Assembly: GCA_963995525.1 (NCBI GenBank)
Contig: OZ023213.1
Coordinates: 22,594,278-22,658,277 of the forward strand
Length of the DNA stretch: 64,000 nucleotides
Reading direction: 5' to 3'
From: Escarpia spicata
Taxonomy: Eukaryota > Annelida > Polychaeta > Sabellida > Siboglinidae
Part shown: piece after piece, positions 1 through 10,400 of the stretch
Layout of the letters: each line of letters begins with the position of its first letter
How positions within the stretch are numbered: position 1 is the stretch's first letter
Notes under the pieces: generated by a model
Seen by the model: the letters and a program-made list of their open reading frames with translations, nothing else
What the model was told of the DNA's origin: nothing
The model's database searches: none
Position numbers and translations under genes: made by a program

Positions 1-174
1 CACCACCCACACCCCATTGCACTGCACTTGCCTTTCCTATGCCATGGTAACATTTAGTAGTTTGCTAGTTGTTTCCAGCACTCGGCAACATTCTATTAAC
101 TGATTAGTCTGTATATATTGTGGTTATATGTTATGATCTTATGAGGTCTCATTCAACTAGCCAGCCTTTTTCAG

Positions 175-437
175 AACATTATCGCCAAGCCGACCTTTTA
201 TGCTGGCACTGAGGGTGGTCACTGCCAGGGTGCTTGTCGTCCTCAGTGGTTCTTTTACGTCCCAAATTGAGATGGGACCGACATTAACGTGATCTCCGAT
301 TCATGAGGGATACACAGTCCCCAATGTTGAGAGCCAGGTTTTTACACCAAATATACCATACCTGCCCGGTCCGGGTATTGAACTCGGCGCGCCAGCATGT
401 CAGGCGGATGTGCTAACCACTACATTATCGCGCGCCA
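175..437 (-). mobile_element. tRNA-derived SINE (minus)
   Basis: Read on the minus strand from about 437, the sequence starts GGCGCGCGATAATG, followed by a box A-like TAGTGGTTAGCAC and about 30 bases later a box B-like GAGTTCAATACC. This is the layout of a tRNA-derived SINE head with an internal RNA polymerase III promoter. The body continues leftward; the 3' limit is a guess because no clear tail or target-site duplication was seen. It shares no obvious sequence with the other SINE family in this window (13.6 and 34.7 kb). Confidence 0.6.
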
Positions 438-548
438 CTATTGGTTATAAGGCAGTCGGTTCTTTGCAACACATTTTGACAAATTACTAAAATTAAATAC
501 TTTTCTTTCTGCTTACACCTGCGAGTCCTGTGCAAGGGGAGCAGTCTT

Positions 549-1863
549 ATACTGCGTATCATTTGACAGCTTTGTGCCTTCAGCAGCTTATAACTTACTG
601 GTGTCTTGACAGAATAATTGCATTAAAGTCATGCAATGCTACATTCCATTTTGGTGTATATATATATGTATTTTGGTATCTGGCTTACATTGCTTATAAC
701 TTGACAGCTTGCATTTATAGCACTCTTTGACAGCTGGCATTAGCATGTGCCTTCACTGCCCTTCAGCAGCTTATAGCTTACTGGTGCGTTGACAGATTAA
801 TTGCATTAATGTTGTGCAATGTTGCATTCCATTTTGGTGTATATGTGTATTTTGGTATCTGGCTTACATTGCATATAACTTGACAGCTTGCATTTATAGC
901 ACTCTTTGACAGCTAGCATTAGCATGTGCCTTCACTGCCCTTCAGCAGCTTATAGCTTACTGATGCGTTGACAGATTAATTGCATTAATGTTGTGCAATG
1001 TTGCATTCCATTTTGGTGTATATGTGTATTTTGGTATCTGGCTTACATTGCTTATAACTTGACAGCATGCATTGATACCACTCTTTGACAGCTGGCATTA
1101 GCATGTGCCTTCACTGCCCTTCAGCAGCTTATAGCTTACTGGTGCGTTGACAGATTAATTGCATTAATGTTGTGCAATGTTGCATTCCATTTTGGTGTAT
1201 ATGTGTATTTTGGTATCTGGCTTACATTGCATATAACTTGACAGCTTGCATTTATAGCACTCTTTGACAGCTAGCATTAGCATGTGCCTTCACTGCCCTT
1301 CAGCAGCTTATAGCTTACTGGTGCGTTGACAGATTAATTGCATTAATGTTGTGCAATGTTGCATTCCATTTTGGTGTATATGTGTATTTGGTATCTGGCT
1401 TACATTGCTTATAACTTGACAGCTTGCATTTATAGCACTCTTTGACAGCTAGCATTAGCTTGTGCCTTCAGCAGCTTATAACTTACTGGTGCGTTGACAG
1501 ATTAATTGCATTAATGTTGTGCAGTGTTGCATTCCATTTTGGTGTATATGTGTATTTTGGTATCTGGCTTACATTGCTTATAACTTGACAGCTTGCATTT
1601 ATAGCACTCTTTGACAGCTGGCATTAGCATGTGCCTTCACTGCCCTTCAGCAGCTTATAGCTTACTGGTGCGTTGACAGATTAATTGCATTAATGTTGTG
1701 CAATGTTGCATTCCATTTTGGTGTATATGTGTATTTGGTATCTGGCTTACATTGCTTATAACTTGACAGCTTGCATTTATAGCACTCTTTGACAGCTAGC
1801 ATTAGCTTGTGTCTTCAGCAGCTTATAACTTACTGGTGCATTGACAGAGTAATTGCATTAGTA
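549..1863. repeat. 179-bp tandem satellite, about 7 copies
   Basis: The motif TTGACAGCT(g/a)GCATTAG recurs at 727, 906, 1085, 1264, 1442, 1611 and 1789, giving periods of 179, 179, 179, 178, 169 and 178 bp. A more diverged partial copy precedes 727. The 169-bp unit lacks a short block around the 'cactgcccttcagcag' segment. Units are highly similar, so amplification looks recent. No convincing protein is encoded. Confidence 0.93.
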
Positions 1864-2149
1864 TTGTAGAATGGTTGCTTCATTCAATTTTTCTGATTCT
1901 GTGTATTTTTACAGATGCAGGATATTTCAACATTTTGTACTTATGTGACACTGCCCTGCATTAGTATGCAGTGCTTGCTATAATACCTTTTGTCTGTACA
2001 TGTGAATTTTCACAACTGCCCTACACTGCACAATGCTTATCATATGTTCTGCTTGCTCTGCTATAACGCACCTTGATGCTTTGTGTAAATATATGCCTGT
2101 ATGTATGCATGTTTTGAAATTGTTGTGCAATAATCATGGTGAAAAAAGA

Positions 2150-2325
2150 AAATACACAAGAAAATATGCCAATTGTGGTGACAGAGAAAAAGAAAAATAC
2201 ACAAAAAATACACCAATTGTGGTGACAGAAAAAGAAAAATACACAAAAAAATACGCCAATTGTGGTGACAGAAAAAGAAAATACAAAAAAATACGCCAAT
2301 TGTGGTGAAAGAGAAAAAAAATTAC
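2150..2325. repeat. A-rich minisatellite, about 35-40 bp unit
   Basis: Four imperfect copies of a unit built from GAAAAAGAAAATACAC and a CCAATTGTGGTGACAG block lie in direct orientation. Translations on both strands are low-complexity and are artefacts of the repeat. Confidence 0.85.
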
Positions 2326-2327
2326 CT

Positions 2328-2372
2328 CAATGTCTTGTACGAGGGTTCGACTCCCTCCCGAGGTAAACAGTG
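2328..2372. other. tRNA-like T-arm hairpin
   Basis: GAGGGTTCGACTCCCTC forms a perfect 5-bp stem with a TTCGACT loop like a tRNA T-arm. Just outside it TTACCTC and GAGGTAA are complementary. The space between TTACCTC and the T-arm is only about 12 bases, too short for D and anticodon arms, so this is not an intact tRNA. It may be a SINE relic. Confidence 0.35.
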
Positions 2373-3049
2373 CAATCGCCGGTGCAAAGTGGGCAAATCG
2401 CCTCGTGGCCCCGCAAGACTGAGTTAATTTTTCAGAAAATTAATTAAAATCAAACCAATTTTTCCATTTTATTATTCCTAACAAGCTACCAGAGATGCCT
2501 TATAATGTATTTCAGCTTACTCCACAGGAAGAGACACGTTCAGCAATGCCAATAAGCCTTATTATGTCACATTCGGACAAATACATGAGTGTCAAAAGGA
2601 TAAAATATGCTATATTTATAGATATTACAGTAGTGTACGCCTACTGTCTGAATAGCTAAAGTACTTGACATGTTTTCTGATTTTTGTAATGATTTTCTAA
2701 AATATTCACACCGTCACATGTGCAGACCGTCTCATTAAAGCATTCTGACCATTTCTAGTCATTCTAGCCACCTTGGGGAATTTAATTTTTTTTTAAATTT
2801 TTTAAAAAGTAGACACTGGAATTTGGCATGACCTTTCGAGGCTCCCACAAGAAGATGTGACCGATTCTGTAATTTTTTTTAAAGTAGACACTGGAATTTG
2901 GCATGACCTTTCGAGGCTCCCACAAGAAGATGTGACCGATTCTGGTACTTTTACACGTCCGGGGGTGTCCCCCGGGCGAGTTTTTCTTTTTTTCTTTTGC
3001 CCCCTCTTGTCTTGCCCCTTTCTTTTACCCCCTCGTAGGGATGATTTGG

Positions 3050-5690
3050 CCCCAGCTCTCTTCCAGTACACGTCTAATTCGTCTCTCCACCGTCTCGCTG
3101 GTCTTCCTCTAGATCGTGTCCCTTCGTAAGGTCTTCAGGTTGTGATACGGGATGTCCATCGGTTATCTCGTAGTCTGCTAATATGCCCTGCCCAGGTCCA
3201 CTTCTGTCTTCTGACTTGTTCTATCACGTCTATGTCCTTCGTCTTCTGTCTTACCCAGATGTTTGTTTTTCTCTCCCGATATGTGATGTTTAACATACTT
3301 CTTTCCATCTTTGTTTGTGCGGCTGCTAGCTCGTTCTTTGCCTGGATGGTGAGTGCCCATGTTTCCGCTCCGTATGTCATCGCTGGAAGTATGCATGAGT
3401 TGAAGACTTGTCTCTTCAAGCAGGTTCCAAAGTTACCCTAGAATATGTCCCGGTGTTTGGTGAAAGCTGTCCAGCCGGCGGTGATCCTTCTTTGAATCTC
3501 CTTGTCTTGGTTTTTGTCTCTGATACTGTATCGATGTCCCAGATAGACGTATATAGCTTTCAACGTTCTCTATCTGCGTCGTGTTGATATATATTGGTGT
3601 GTCATTTTCTAGCATCACTTTTGTCTTCGAGATGTTTATCCTTAGACCTTGTTTTTCACTTTCATCAGCTAGCTCCTGCAGCATGTTTTCTAGTTTTTGC
3701 GGTGTAGTAGCGAATATTACTACCCCCGGTTATGTCGTCGGCGAAGCGAAGATGTCTGAGATATTCTCCGTCTATCCTCAAGCCTCTGGTTTCCCAGGTC
3801 AGTCTTCGGAATATGCTTTCGAGTGTTGCTGTGAACAGCTTGGGCGATATGGTGTCACCCTGTCGTACTCCTCTCTTGATGTTGCTCTTGTTGCTCTTTT
3901 TGTGTAGGTGGACTGTCACTGAGCTGTTAGTGTAGATGTCTTTCAGGAGATCGATGTACACAACTTCTATACCCTGTTCTTGAATAGAGATCAGCATTGC
4001 TTGAGTTTGCACCGAGTGGAAAGCCTTCTCGTAGTCGACGAAAGCGATGCAGAGCGGGATATTATATTCTCGGCAGTTCTCTTTCAGTTGGTTTACGACG
4101 TGTATGTTTTGTAAGTTTTCGTTGAGGGTCTTCTCTAGCCTTTTCGTTAGTATCTTTGTGAGTAATTTGTAGATTTTGATAACATACATATCGGTCTGTA
4201 GTTCTTTAAGTCTTTCTTATTTCTATTCTTGAAGATAATCACCATCTTTGCATTCTTCCAAGCGGTGGGTTTTCGTCTTTCTGATGAGCATTTAGTATAC
4301 AGCTTAGCCAGTGTCTTCGAGATGATATCTCTTGCTTTTAATGTTTCACTGTTTACATGGTCGTTGCCTGATGTATTCCCATCTTTCATATCTCTTAGCA
4401 TTGCTTCCACCTCCCATGGTGTTATCTCTGGTACTTCTTTCTGGTCGGTGTGAATTATGGTACTCTGTTCACTGTCGTATAGCTCGGTGTAGAATTCCTC
4501 TATTCGTTCCATGATCATATCTTGGTCTTGTATTTCTCTACCCTGCTTGTCTAGAAGTGTAATCAGTCTGTCTCGGCCTAGTGCCTGTGTTCTTTTAGCT
4601 TTGTTCGGGCTCTTTGATGACATAATCGTTTCTCGTATGATCCCTTGTTCGTACTATCTGATGTCCTCCTTCGCTTTCTTTTTGATGGTCTTGCATATTT
4701 CTGCGTACTCTATTTGTTTTTTACGGTCGCCGTTATCCACAATTTCTCGTCGTTTCTTTATTAGTGCTCGTGTCGGTGATGATATTCTCGTCACTGCATG
4801 CCTGTTGATTGCTTTCGCTACACTTAGCATCTCAGTGATGTTTTCGCTCATGGTGTCGATGTCATCTAGTTCCTGTAGTGTCTCGAATCGATTTCGCAGT
4901 TCGAGTTGGAATTCGATCTTTTTTCTTCCGATTTGTGTGGTATCTACACTCGGTGGTCTCTTGTTTATAAATGTCTTCCTTTCAGCCTTGACGTCCAGTT
5001 TGATGTTGCTCTTTACCATTCTGTGGTCACTTGACTTGTTTGTCAGGATGTAGTCAATTTCGTTCTTCGTTTCTCCATTTGGGATTTTCCATGTCCCCTC
5101 CTCTCTGCTTTCTTCTGGAACATGGTATTCATGATTTTGTACTTTCTCGATGTTGTCCATTCTACCAATGTGTCACCTCTTTCGTTTCTCACACCTAGGC
5201 CAAATTTGTCTGTTGCCGTTTCCGAAATGCTTGTTCGTTTCCCTATTTGCTCAGTAAAGTCTCCCATCACTATCGTGTAGTGGATTGGCTTTTCTAAGGT
5301 CATATTCATGTCGTTGTAGAAGTTGTCTTTGTCTTCTTCCGAGTATGTTGTTGGTGTATATACTTGTACTATTTTCAGTTTGTAGCGCTTTGTTATGCAG
5401 AATAAGTTCTGCTACTCTGGGGCTGATGCTGTTAACCCTCACTATATTGTTTTTCCATCTCTTGTTTATAAGAACGCCTATTCCTGCTTGCCGTTGTTCG
5501 CTGTGGAATGGTATAGCAGATGACCGCTTTGTAAGGTAGTGGAGCATTCCTCTCTTCTTCGGACTTCTCCGATCCCAATCACATCCCATACCAACTTGGT
5601 TTCCCTAAGTTCTTCCTCCAGTTCTTGTATCTGTTCATCTCTTAGTAATGTTCTTACGTTATATGTTGCTATTTTCAGTCTACTTACCTT
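3050..5690 (-). pseudogene. Endonuclease-reverse transcriptase, frameshifted
   Basis: The endonuclease start is visible as KIATYNVRTL (near 5,670) and WDVIGIGEVRR; later fragments include VGDFTEQIG-type and NEIDYILTN segments. Reverse transcriptase motifs are VDYEKAFHS (motif A), RQGDTISPKLF (motif B) and LRFADDI near 3,730-3,752 (the catalytic YADD-type box, with both Asp kept). The C-terminus shows YGAETW and WAGHISRLRDNRW, then GRPARRWRDEL. At least seven frame changes separate these pieces, so no functional protein can be made. In life such a protein nicks target DNA and copies the element RNA in place. Confidence 0.85.
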
Positions 5691-5927
5691 CTCTCGGCGG
5701 CTCTTCTTGAGCCAGAGATTCTTAGCACCCCCTGCACGTAGCCGTAGTTGATCCGAACCGCCTCCTTGGCCATAGACTCTTTCGATGCTGCTGGGGACTG
5801 GCGGCCTTAGCATCATTGTACATGGCATGCTGGTGTCGTTGGCGTACTCTTCCACGCTGGCCGGTGTGGGTTGGAAGGAGGCCGACATGGGGTGAACGAA
5901 AATGCCCATGTTTCGAGACAGTACCGG

Positions 5928-6008
5928 ACCACCATCCAGCCGGCGCCGGGATTCGAACCCCGGTTCCTTCAGTCGAGAGTCCGGTACTCTAACCACTCGG
6001 CATCTCAT
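5928..6008 (-). mobile_element. tRNA-like module at LINE 5' end
   Basis: On the minus strand GATGCCGAGTGGTTAGAG (box A-like, 5,987-6,004) is followed by GGGGTTCGAATCC (a canonical box B, about 5,948-5,961). The spacing suits a tRNA-type pol III promoter. The module is directly joined to, and in frame with, the sequence that leads into the LINE endonuclease. It could be a genuine 5' promoter of the LINE, or a SINE head brought in by insertion or template switching. Confidence 0.7.
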
Positions 6009-6010
6009 TG

Positions 6011-7098
6011 CAATTAAAACGTCTAAAGCCCTAAATTGACCTAATCAAAACATAGGGAACCAGCCGTGGCTAATTAGTGATAGCAAATCAAATTATAGTG
6101 ATTTAGTAATTATCACAGGAAGTCTGTAGGTGTTACCAGAAAAAACAGATAGTTTCACCCTTACATAAAGTCCACGGCTGATGTAGCTACGGGCTTCTCC
6201 CGAGACTGGTGCGTTGTGTTGCGTCATAGGAAGACGCTGTTCACATTTGTTTATTTAATTTTCCCAGATCTATCTGGTAGGTAGGAGGCAATTCCATACG
6301 TTGTTGACGTGTACATGTAGGAATGTTTCTAGTGCAAAAGTGACCTAACCTTGGCACAGCATGTGTACTGTTATAGGCATTCGTAGGGTTATAGGACATT
6401 TTGCACATGTATTTAAGATAATTTATTTCAAAAAGTATAGCAAACGTAGAAGGTAACCCATCCTCGCGCGCCAGGGGTCGCTGCTGCTAATTACGTCAGT
6501 GCCCCCTGGCTGATCGCTTTGCGAAACTGAATTTAAGCCTACGAAATCGCTCACTAGATTAGTGGATATCGGCAGGTCTGGTGGTCATAATAAAGATAAT
6601 TTTAACCAACCGTGGCTCGTGTTACATGCAATGTTTAGGAAGTAGAAGCAATTATTCGAATACACAATAGCGTTCAGCTGCTCGCGGGCGAACGGGTCAT
6701 TATATTGGGATTCCAGAGAAGTCGTTTATCCGTCTTCAATTGGGGCGGGTATTTGCGCAGTTTTCGCGGGTGATGAAGTCGCGACTGGCGAAGTCAATTA
6801 CTAGTTTGACTCAGTTAACTTCCGCACTTCGCGTAGGGGATCAGTCGGGGCTAATTTTGCATGGCAAACAGACATGGCTTGCGAGGATGAGGTAACCCAT
6901 TCATCCACATTCCCCTTGCATGTCCGCACATGCGTAGATGTCTCAACAATAAAGAAAAAGTTAAGCAAAGAGAGGATGTTGGGCTACACAGATTATAGCT
7001 CAAAGCCACGTCGAGTTGTTTAAAAGTCGCTGATTTTAGATCAGAGGGGAAAACAATCGGCGAATATGGAGGCTCTACGTACATGCGACACGTTAGAG
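6011..7098. other. Gene-free stretch
   Basis: No coding region, SINE or array is recognised here. A small imperfect inverted repeat around 6,469-6,511 (GCCAGGGG / CCCCTGGC) can form a short hairpin. The open frame on the minus strand that reaches from 7,567 into this stretch overlaps the hAT element in the wrong sense and is judged spurious. Confidence 0.6.
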
Positions 7099-8288
7099 CA
7101 GGGATCGGCAACCTGCGGTCCGCGGGCCAACTGCAGCCCGCGAAGCTATTCCATGCGGCCCGGGGACTAAACGCGATATTGCATACAATGCGGGCCGCGG
7201 GATCACAATATACGTTTGCGTGGTTCACTTTTCGTGGGAGGAAGAACAATTTACGAGTTGTATCGCTGATTCGAAAGGTTTGACACGATGCAGATGTCAC
7301 TGCGTACCCCTTCAGGCCTGCTGCATTATATATCCCACAAGAAAATACGTGTAGCAAATCAGTGAAAATGTAAAAGGTACTGAACGCCGTTGTGAAGACC
7401 GTGAACCACTTTCGTGCTCGTGGCCTAACCTCCATCAGTTCAAGCGCCTTCTGACAAAGACGAATGCGCACAAAATCAGGATCTATACTACTAAAAAATT
7501 CGCTGGCTGGTTTGCGGGTCGGCCTACCGGACATCGCTGACTCCCAGGTGCATCTGCTAGTTTTCATTTCTTGTCGACGTCGTGGGGCATCTCAATCTGC
7601 TGAATTCTCAACTAAAGGGATGAAAGCATCTAACCAAATAATTGTTCTAGTTCGTTTCTTCCAGTTCGTTTCCGCCGTCGAGATCAAGTTAGGCTATGAT
7701 TGTGGGAGACACGACTATTGCATTTGTCAACACTTCTGAAAACGAACCAGAAAGGCAGGACACGTGCGAAGCATTCGTTCAGGTGCTAAAACGGGAGTTT
7801 GCAGAGCGTTTTACAGATCTCGGAGCTCGTATTTACGCTTACTTTACTGCCCATTATAGTCAACGACGCACCCGAAGCTGTGTAAGTGAAGTTCATCAAC
7901 GTGTAATGTGGCTCTGTGGCACACAAAGTGACAGTCAGTGAGGTGTATCTTACAACCAACCACATGCCGACGGAACAGTTTCTTAAAGTGAACACATACG
8001 CCAAGTTCACTTGGACGTGGAACAATTGGTCCAAATGTCACATGAATAACGACATCGCAGACCTTGAATAATGTGTGTTTTCAATAGGAAATTTTTCACA
8101 ATTAGCCATTGATGTTTCATAATAATAACAACTCAAAAATGTGTCAGTTTAGCTTCGACGCATATGAGCTAGAATGTCACGAAGATTGGGCTAATGATAA
8201 CCAATATTAAGAAATAAATGTGTGGCCCGATGACCTATAGCCCGATTCACTCATTTGACCCTCCATTCAAAAGGGTTGCTGGTCCTTG
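7099..8288 (+). mobile_element. Decayed hAT DNA transposon
   Basis: The left end CAGGGATCGGCAACCTGCGG is a typical hAT terminal sequence. The right end, read in reverse, is CAAGGACCAGCAACCC, an imperfect inverted match (about 11 of 16). Inside is plus-strand homology to a hAT transposase of the kind found in GTF2I-repeat/EPM2AIP1-like domesticated proteins. The flanking 8 bp (CGTTAGAG and TGGGAGAG) agree at only 5 positions, so the target duplication is decayed or the right border is slightly off. Confidence 0.75.
7300..7860 (+). pseudogene. hAT transposase fragment
   Basis: From 7,321 a plus-strand frame reads ALYIPQENTCSKSVKM, then a stop, then VLNAVVKTVNHFRARGL. After a one-base frame change it continues as NLHQFKRLLTKTNAHKIR. 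The Q-EN-C-K and VVKTVN-RARGL patterns are characteristic of the catalytic region of GTF2IRD2/EPM2AIP1-like hAT transposases. Further on, VLKREFAERFTDL near 7,780-7,825 fits the later part of the same family. Stops and frameshifts make it non-functional. The minus-strand 238-codon open frame over the same DNA is a shadow. Confidence 0.75.
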
Positions 8289-8576
8289 TGGGAGAGAGAT
8301 GGTAACGTGGCGGGGCTGGCCCGTGTGTCAGCCCCCTACAGAGTATTGCCGATTGTCACATTGTGATTGTGTATGAAGTAACGACGATGTTTAATAAACT
8401 AGCACGTATTCGTGGTGAACCTGGAAACGCATAGTTGCTATGTTTATTGACTAGCAAATAGATCAGACCTTTCTCTGGTTGCCGGGGAACAACAAGAACA
8501 CAGCCTAGCGAGCGGTAAGCAATAGGCCTTCACTTGGTAAACTCCCGTCTTCCATCCACTGTACACCACCCAAGCA

Positions 8577-9150
8577 AAGAAGGAAGGAAGGAAGGAGGAA
8601 GGAAGGACGGAAGGTATGGTAGAAGGAACGGTGGTGTGGAGCGAGGGAGGGAGGTATGGAGGGAGGAAGGAAGGAAGGTATGGAGGAAGGAAGGGAGGTA
8701 TGGAGGGAGGGAGGGAGGGAGGAAGGAAGGAAGATATGGAGGAAGGGAGGGAGGAAGGAAGATATGGTGGGAGGAAGGGAGGTATGGAGGGAGGGGGAAG
8801 GGAGGGAGGAAAGGAAGGTATGGAGGAAGGAAGGGAGGTTTGGAGGGAGGAAGGAAGGAAGGTATGGGGGAAGAAGGGAGGTATGGAGGGAGGGAGGAAG
8901 GAAGGAAGGTATGGAGGGAGGAAGGGAGGTATGGAGGGATGAAGGAAGATATGGAGGGAGGGAGGGAGGAAGGAAGGTATGGAGGGAGGAAAGGAGGAAG
9001 GTATGGATGGAGGGAGGAAAGGAGGAAGGTATGGATGGAGAACGGGAGGGAGGACGGTATTAAGGAAGGGAGGTGTGGAGGGAGGAAGGGATGTATGGGT
9101 GGAGAAAGGGGAGAAAGAGGGAGGAAGGCCGAGAGGAAGAAGGGATCACA
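8577..9150. repeat. GGAAGG/GGGAGGTATGGA purine tract
   Basis: About 570 bp of nearly pure purine on the plus strand, made of GGAAGGAAGG, GGGAGGGAGG and GGTATGGAGG blocks. Single T bases in 'TATGG' are the main interruptions. Open frames on both strands (Gly/Arg/Glu-rich; Pro/Leu/Ser-rich) are artefacts. Such mirror-like tracts can form triplex DNA. Confidence 0.95.
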
Positions 9151-9169
9151 ATGAGGTGAATTAATTCGT

Positions 9170-10400
9170 ACACGACCTATCATGGGGTAAATACGAGATG
9201 ATCCAACTTTTACACAGTTCCCAGTTTCATTATCGTGTGCTTCAGTAGGCCCTATGTCGACGTGACACGCTCCGCGTAGAGGACAACAACTAATTTAGTT
9301 CCAACATGATCGACCACCAGTGTTCATGCCTTGCACACTAAGGTAGTCGAGAGATTGAGAGCGCTGATCCGTCTGGTGGACGTGTAAGATCAGTATGACA
9401 AGATAGCTAGGCAGCGGGGATAATTGAAAGTAGCACAACAGCTACCAAAATGACTACCAGATGTTGAGATGACACTCTATATCAACCAAAGATTCAACAT
9501 TCCCTAAATAGTACGTCATTTTGGAAAAATCAAAGCCATGAGCTTTCAAGTTGCGTGGTTTGATCGCTGGGAATGGCTATACCACTGCATTGTTTCACGA
9601 CAACGTAAGTAGTTTACCACGTTTGTATTACAACATAGAAACGAAGTATAATGTCATCGTCATTGTGCTTACATCATATGGTTTTACCCATTGGAATGAT
9701 GCAACTGATTGTAAAATTGGGCATCAGCACATAACAAGTCGCTAGGTGGCGCAAGCAGTGGTGTTGTTGCTTTGGTCTCCGGCAGAATTTATTACTTTTA
9801 CAAACTTACAGTCAGTCTTCTTAATCATAAATCAACACATAGATGATATACGACACAAAGAACTGGATGGGACACATTTGAAAACCAAATGACAAAATCA
9901 GCTACGTAAACATTTATTTTGCACCTAAGCCTGTCAAAATTTGCATTTCCCGCCTTCTCGGTCACGGTCGACCCGGATCTAAACAAACACTCTTAGCTCA
10001 CCAACCTCATCGATATCATGTTTAACGCAACTTAGCCTAGTAGACGCCCGAAATCGGGCATCAACACTTACCGATATATCTGCCACATACCCACCCCTCG
10101 TACTAACCAGGCTTTTTATTGACGCTGAGTTACATGATCTAGAGTCGCCTTAGATCGCTACGACTTAATCGTTAAATCCATCTTGTCTTTCACTGTCTTC
10201 ACGTATGCTCTCTCTTGTAAACATTCGAGTTTTATATATTTTTAGCCGTTTGCTATTATTATTTTATTGTTCTATATTTTAATACGACTTTATTTTTATT
10301 ATTATAATTTTTTATTATTTACAATTTTACGACTTCCATTTAAGGTAAAGCCCTTACTTGTCGATGGCCCGATTAGATTTTAATTCTTACGACGAACCTC
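9170..10400. other. Gene-free stretch
   Basis: No gene is seen. A CTCF-core-like site TCGCTAGGTGGCGC lies at 9,739-9,752. The AT-rich segment from about 10,200 may include the 5' untranslated part of the LINE that follows, but its border could not be placed. Confidence 0.5.

Larger units (their letters stand above)
2780..6010 (-). mobile_element. RTE-like non-LTR retrotransposon, decayed
   Basis: A near full-length but inactive LINE runs right to left. In order from its 5' end it has a tRNA-like module (5,930-6,010), an apurinic-type endonuclease domain, a reverse transcriptase domain and a C-terminal region with the W-AGH-RDNRW pattern typical of RTE-related elements. The frame is broken many times between 5.6 and 3.1 kb. 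The 3' region carries two tandem copies of a roughly 70-bp unit near 2,808-2,945. RTE assignment rests on recognising the C-terminal pattern and domain order, not on an alignment. Confidence 0.85.

Noticed and set aside
2328..2372. Functional tRNA gene
   Set aside because: No room for D and anticodon arms between the acceptor-like and T-arm parts.
6469..6511. Short GCCAGGGG/CCCCTGGC hairpin as a microRNA
   Set aside because: The stem is short, imperfect and without the usual microRNA precursor shape.
6851..7567. 238-codon open frame on the minus strand
   Set aside because: It crosses the hAT left end, has no recognisable domain, and opposes a plus-strand transposase frame that does match its family.
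8530..9183. Long open frames on both strands (Pro/Leu/Ser-rich and Gly/Arg-rich)
   Set aside because: They are translations of a simple purine repeat.
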